This document shows positions 60,901-64,000 of a DNA stretch of 64,000 nucleotides, in pieces. Where the stretch lies: contig NC_133906.1 in NCBI RefSeq assembly GCF_964199755.1, positions 13,861,378 to 13,925,377 of the forward strand, read 5' to 3'. Positions within the stretch are counted from its first letter, which is position 1. Every line of letters starts with the position of its first letter. This DNA comes from Larus michahellis (taxonomy: Eukaryota > Chordata > Aves > Charadriiformes > Laridae). The notes under the pieces are model-generated. The model saw only the letters and a list, made by a program, of their open reading frames with translations, was not told the DNA's origin and ran no database searches. The translations under genes were made by a program, and so were the position numbers.

Positions 60901-63900
60901 GTCAAAGTTAGTTTCCATTTATAAACAGAACTAATTATATTCAGAAGATCTAGGTCAGTTTTCATCCAGCTGAAGAGCGGTGCTGGAGTATTGCCCTGTT
61001 ACATTTGGTTTGAGAACGTGCCCTGTGTATTGCACGCAGGAATTGGTATGTTTCTGGGATAATCTATCCACATATCAAGCTTAACGGTACTTTAAAGCTG
61101 CTGACAACACCAGCAAAGCTACTCTGTGTCCTGCTTCCTCCAGAAAAATGTGCCTCGCTGGGAGGTGGGGGGGTGAGCCGGAGGTGCCAGGCTGCCTCTG
61201 TTTACTGTCTGTCTAAATGAACTTTCCCCCAGCTCTCTTAAAAGTTTCGTCTGGTTTGGGAAGTGGCCCGCTATTGCCAGGGAATGTTTTTTGCAAGGCT
61301 GAAATGTGCTTAAGGACTCTATTATGTAACAGAGATAACGCTTATTGGGAATTATCACAAATTACGATGGATAATATCTACTAAATGCTTGTCTAGAGAA
61401 AGTTAAAATGTCATGTGAAGAAGCTGAGAAGTAAACAAGCTCTTGTTACCTTGATCAAATATGTTTCCGAATACAGCAAGGGTTTTATATTTAGCTTTCT
61501 CTCCTCTTAGTGTGTAATCTGCTCTTGGAGCTTTTTATAAGTGGACTTTCCTAAGATCTGGAACAGCTACTGCCCTTCTTTGCCAGTAATTTCAAAGTCA
61601 AATATCAAAAGTACTAGGTAATGGAAGACACGCTTTTGTCTGAGTGTGAAGGAAATTCAGATGCGTTGCAAGGGTGGAGCAGGCGATAGCACCTTTTTGG
61701 CAAGCAGTTCGTTGTTATTGTCACATAGTGTTTCTTTATAGGATCCACAGTGGCCTATCTGGAAACAAAATGAGTTTCCAGACTTCCATTGATTTCACTT
61801 AAATATTAGGAGACCACAGAGTCAGTCATAGAATTAATCTGTGATTCTATGGATTTTTTTCTCTTACATTTTCTGAAATACAAGATGGGGCTCATCTGCA
61901 GAGCCCTCGGTAAATGCAAGCTCTGCTATGAGTTTGTCACTGTGCTTGGGTTCTGGTACAGAATTTGCTCAGTTTGGCGTCTGCTCTTCCTGCGGACATG
62001 TCCCTCTGCGGGCAACACTTGGCTTTCGGTGCCCAAACAGAGAGGGCACGCGGCTCTTTGCCCCCAAATCTAGACACCAAGTTATTTCAGTTTCAAGTTG
62101 CTCAAGGTTTTTTCTTGTAATAAGTTGCTTTTGACGTTTATTGCATACTATCTTCTCTGCAGCTTCTGTTTTTCTCTCCTGTTGCTAAATGGTGGGGCTA
62201 GGCAGATTAGGAAATGGATTTCCTCTTCAAGAGACTGAGTAACTGTACATCTTGGTGCTTAGTTTCACCTTGCTGGGACTACACTAGTTGTAAAGCCTGT
62301 GAATATGTATTGGACAGTCTTAAAGCCTTTCTGATAGGTGACCATGGCAATCAAATTGATTCTCTCCTGTGACCTCTTATAGAAGTTGGGTTACAAATTG
62401 TCATTAGTGTGCTGATCACATAAAGCATGGATGTAGGGAAGGAGACCTTTTGGCTGGTGAATTAAGAGGGATGGAGGAGAGGAAAATTTACCAGAGTCTC
62501 GGAGTCTAGCATGCCAAGTTTACTTTAATCCATATTAATCACTTATGAGTGTCTTTTTTCTGAATAAATGTGCAGCTCCTTCTTGTAAACTGTGAGCCTG
62601 TATCCTTCATTAATGGCTGGAAAGTTCCAGGGCCTCGTTTCTTACTTCTTGGGGTTTCGTGCTGACACTGTGCCTAAAAGCCAAGGATAAGGAAGATAGA
62701 ATTTCACTTGATCTAGGAAATGGCTTGTAACTGGCTGAAAGATGATTCCTGTTGGTTTCATGGATAGAGCAGGCGTCTTGTTTCCTATCTTCCAAGAACT
62801 GAGTAGGTATCAGTGAAAATGGATTCCCAAGCCCATGGGCAACAATGCTTGCTGGGCTTTAAAGCATGGCTGGCTTTTTGAAATGGAAATGCGGTGATGG
62901 CTACAAAGCACCCTTAAAGGCAAGATTCCGCAACGGTATTCAAGCCTGAGCCCTGCAAGTTCTCCCTTTGCAGAGCACCTCTGTAGTCAGTGGCACCGGG
63001 GAAGGCAGAGGCTCAGGAAAGCTCCTTTCCTTTTTATTGACTGCAAAACCAGTTTGGGAATAGGTGTGTTAGCAGGGGACTGCTGTGCGCGTTCTGCTGA
63101 CCCGTGCAGCAGCATGGCCTTGAATCACAGTGGCTTAAGTGGAGATTATTTCTAAGTCTGAACGTAGTGAGGACCTGAGTATATAGTCAAGCTACACGTG
63201 GCTCTCTTCCCCAGCATGAAAGCATATATATTAGTATGAACGTTGTAGTTTATAATACTGCAGTTAGTTCTGTACACGTATGTTACTAAGTGTTTGTGAA
63301 ACCTGAAGAAGGGTAGGAAAGGTACTTTGCATTTTTTCAGCCATGGAGTTCAGTGCTTTGCCAACCCATGAGACTGAAAACCTATGACTGCAAATGCAGA
63401 AATTCATTACTTAAGGGAGAGGCTGGTGTAAATATATACCTTTTTTCTTTTTGCTTTTGATTTGTGAATGCTTTCAAGCTAGTGCTTGCAATGATGAGGG
63501 GCGCTCTTTTTTGTGTCTTTAAACACAAAAGCTCAGTTCTTCTATGATTTTGATTTCAAAAAGCTGGAACTTGAAGAAAACATTAAATATCACAAGACAG
63601 AGCACAAGAGCTAAGAATGCTGTGCACATCATTGTAGATGATTGTAGTGGATTGGTGCCATTTATGCCAGTGTAATTTGGCAAGTGTAGGGGAAAGAAAA
63701 AACAAAAGACATAGTTCTGGCTACAGGATCAAAGGGTTTGATGAAATAGCATTGCATTTGCTCGCCTTTATGTTTTAATAAAGTTGTATATACGGATAAT
63801 GTAGAAAGAACAGTGTAATAAGGCGTTGTGGTAATTGATCCTTCTGCTCTTTTGTTTTTTCATTAAAGCTGGCCTTTGCCGGAGTTTGACCCAAGTCAGA

Positions 63901-63995
63901 TCCGACTGATTGTGTATCAGGACTGCGAAAGAAGAGGACGGAATGTCTTATTTGACTCCAGTGCTAAAAGAAAAATAGAGGATGTTTCAGTGTCG
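33822..63995 (+). CDS. FNIP1: Folliculin-interacting protein 1, first two exons (join, 5' part)
   Basis: FNIP1 binds folliculin and AMPK; the FLCN-FNIP complex is the GAP for RagC/D at lysosomes and controls mTORC1 and TFEB/TFE3. Exons in the window: 33822-33910 and 63869-63995, giving 72 residues. The start [16 protein letters not shown] matches the family's conserved N-terminus, and exon 2 reads [20 protein letters not shown], diagnostic for FNIP1 rather than FNIP2, whose corresponding segment differs ([16 protein letters not shown]). A stays at -3 of the ATG. Exon 1 ends in AG and exon 2 supplies C, restoring a serine codon. The rest of the roughly 1,160-residue protein lies to the right. 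Intron 1 is about 30 kb. Confidence 0.96.
34199..34432 (+). repeat. GC-rich minisatellite, about 4 units of about 55 bp
   Basis: Imperfect tandem units begin near 34199, 34253, 34306 and 34364, with a partial unit at 34419. Shared cores are GGGGGCCGCCTC, TCCTCACGGC and GGCTGTCTTCCCCC. It lies in the 5' end of FNIP1 intron 1 inside the CpG island. Confidence 0.75.
34800..38900 (+). other. FNIP1: FNIP1 intron 1, proximal part
   Basis: Moderately GC-rich up to about 35,100, then AT-rich. No exon, recognised transposon or RNA gene seen. Confidence 0.65.
39172..39405 (-). mobile_element. Decayed L1/Tx1-like LINE reverse-transcriptase fragment
   Basis: The minus-strand frame contains [20 protein letters not shown] followed by [14 protein letters not shown]. 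This resembles the conserved reverse-transcriptase block of L1/Tx1-clade LINEs (pattern EKAFDRVEW..LF.VLEKFGFG..FI...TLY). It differs from CR1, where the block reads DFSKAFDTV. The surroundings are frame-broken, so this would be an old dead copy. Evidence is one motif region only. Confidence 0.5.
40620..42000 (-). pseudogene. Coding-like decayed sequence, minus strand, unidentified
   Basis: Long minus-strand stretches read as protein when a few stops and frame changes are skipped: a 101-codon run from 41613 down to 41311 with Leu/Pro-rich text ([16 protein letters not shown]), an 80-codon run 41211-40969 ([20 protein letters not shown]), then, one frame over, a coiled-coil-like [21 protein letters not shown] cannot name the parent. 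It may be a processed pseudogene or part of an old LINE; chance is not excluded. Confidence 0.35.
42001..55900 (+). other. FNIP1: FNIP1 intron 1, middle part
   Basis: AT-rich intronic DNA with simple-sequence tracts: an (AT)n near 47162-47178, T-runs near 48,923 and 50,000, 21 T at 52501-52521, and TG-rich stretches near 52,670. No exon or well-preserved transposon recognised. Confidence 0.6.
52501..52521 (+). repeat. Poly(T)21
   Basis: Uninterrupted run of 21 T. No adjoining retroelement was recognised. Confidence 0.95.
55915..56600. promoter_or_regulatory. Orphan CpG island in FNIP1 intron 1 (candidate promoter)
   Basis: A CpG- and GC-rich block in otherwise AT-rich intron, about 22 kb after exon 1 and 7 kb before exon 2. 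It holds an inverted CCAAT box (ATTGG, 56146-56150), a YY1-like GATGGCGGCT (56158-56167) and an M-box-like TCACATGA (56195-56202) in a promoter-like arrangement. No gene is recognised on either strand in it. Confidence 0.55.
56951..56961 (+). other. Candidate alternative FNIP1 start-exon end
   Basis: ATGCTTCCCAG lies directly before the donor GTACAGT. Spliced to 63869 it would read [11 protein letters not shown] in FNIP1 frame. A is at -3. A possible acceptor (GCATTGCAG, ending 56782) would bound a 179-nt exon 56783-56961. Purely predicted. Confidence 0.3.
60322..60380 (+). mobile_element. CR1 3'-end scrap
   Basis: GGCGGGGTTGGACCAGATAA, then TTTCCAGAGTCCCTTCCACC and CTCAACCAGTCTGTGAC, resembles the CR1 3' tail. 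About 60 bp and diverged. Confidence 0.75.
63869..63995 (+). CDS. FNIP1: FNIP1 exon 2
   Basis: Completes Ser, then [40 protein letters not shown] and VS; the donor GTGAG is the last five bases of the window. Start of the longin-type FNIP N-terminal domain. Confidence 0.97.
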
Positions 63996-64000
63996 GTGAG

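Larger units (their letters stand above)
56601..63868 (+). other. FNIP1: FNIP1 intron 1, distal part
   Basis: AT-rich, with a TG/CA-rich tract near 57,290-57,345 and a CR1 tail scrap at 60322-60380. It ends with the exon 2 acceptor TTTTTTCATTAAAG. Nothing else recognised. Confidence 0.65.

Noticed and set aside
61825-61852. TCATAGAATTAATCTGTGATTC, resembling CR1 terminal repeats
   Set aside because: Only about 25 bp with no adjoining CR1 sequence.
1-64000. CRISPR arrays, tRNA/rRNA genes, bacterial-type operons
   Set aside because: None of the required repeat or secondary-structure signatures was seen; the window is vertebrate nuclear DNA.

Overview
The window reads as a bird chromosome segment. 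It carries CR1 LINEs (one about 0.9 kb, one about 0.75 kb antisense, and short 3'-end scraps), spliced vertebrate genes in AT-rich introns, and CpG-island promoters. The species cannot be read from the sequence. Three genes lie head to tail on the + strand in the order ACSL6 - MEIKIN - FNIP1, the same order and relative orientation as on human 5q31. All exons below were assembled by hand from GT/AG splice sites, reading-frame continuity and recalled family sequence. No alignment was run.

Region 1 (1-about 17,500): the 3' half of ACSL6, a long-chain acyl-CoA synthetase. Ten coding exons (1391-12651) encode the last 367 residues; earlier exons lie left of the window. The introns hold an antisense CR1 and a 15-copy TGGGA repeat. 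Several possible poly(A) signals follow the stop codon.

Region 2 (17,985-18,875): a sense CR1 whose 3' end stops just short of the MEIKIN CpG island.

Region 3 (about 18,940-31,350): MEIKIN, the meiosis-I kinetochore factor. Thirteen exons join without a frame break into a 428-codon ORF (19287-30004). The protein has an ExxR motif (possible separase site) followed by an S-S-P motif (possible polo-box docking site). The promoter contains NRF1-like and E2F-like sites.

Region 4 (about 33,590-64,000): FNIP1, the folliculin partner. It has a GC-box CpG-island promoter, exon 1 (33822-33910), a roughly 30-kb intron 1, and exon 2 (63869-63995) at the right edge. Intron 1 contains a GC-rich minisatellite, decayed minus-strand coding-like sequence including an L1/Tx1-like reverse-transcriptase block near 39.3 kb, and an isolated CpG island at 55.9-56.6 kb. 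Downstream of that island, an ATG-containing segment with a good splice donor is in the correct phase to splice to FNIP1 exon 2. This is the most interesting candidate for something undescribed: an alternative FNIP1 promoter and N-terminus.

The three genes are not an operon and have unrelated jobs: fatty-acid activation, meiotic kinetochore control, and nutrient/energy signalling. What links them is conserved synteny. No CRISPR array, tRNA or rRNA gene was recognised.
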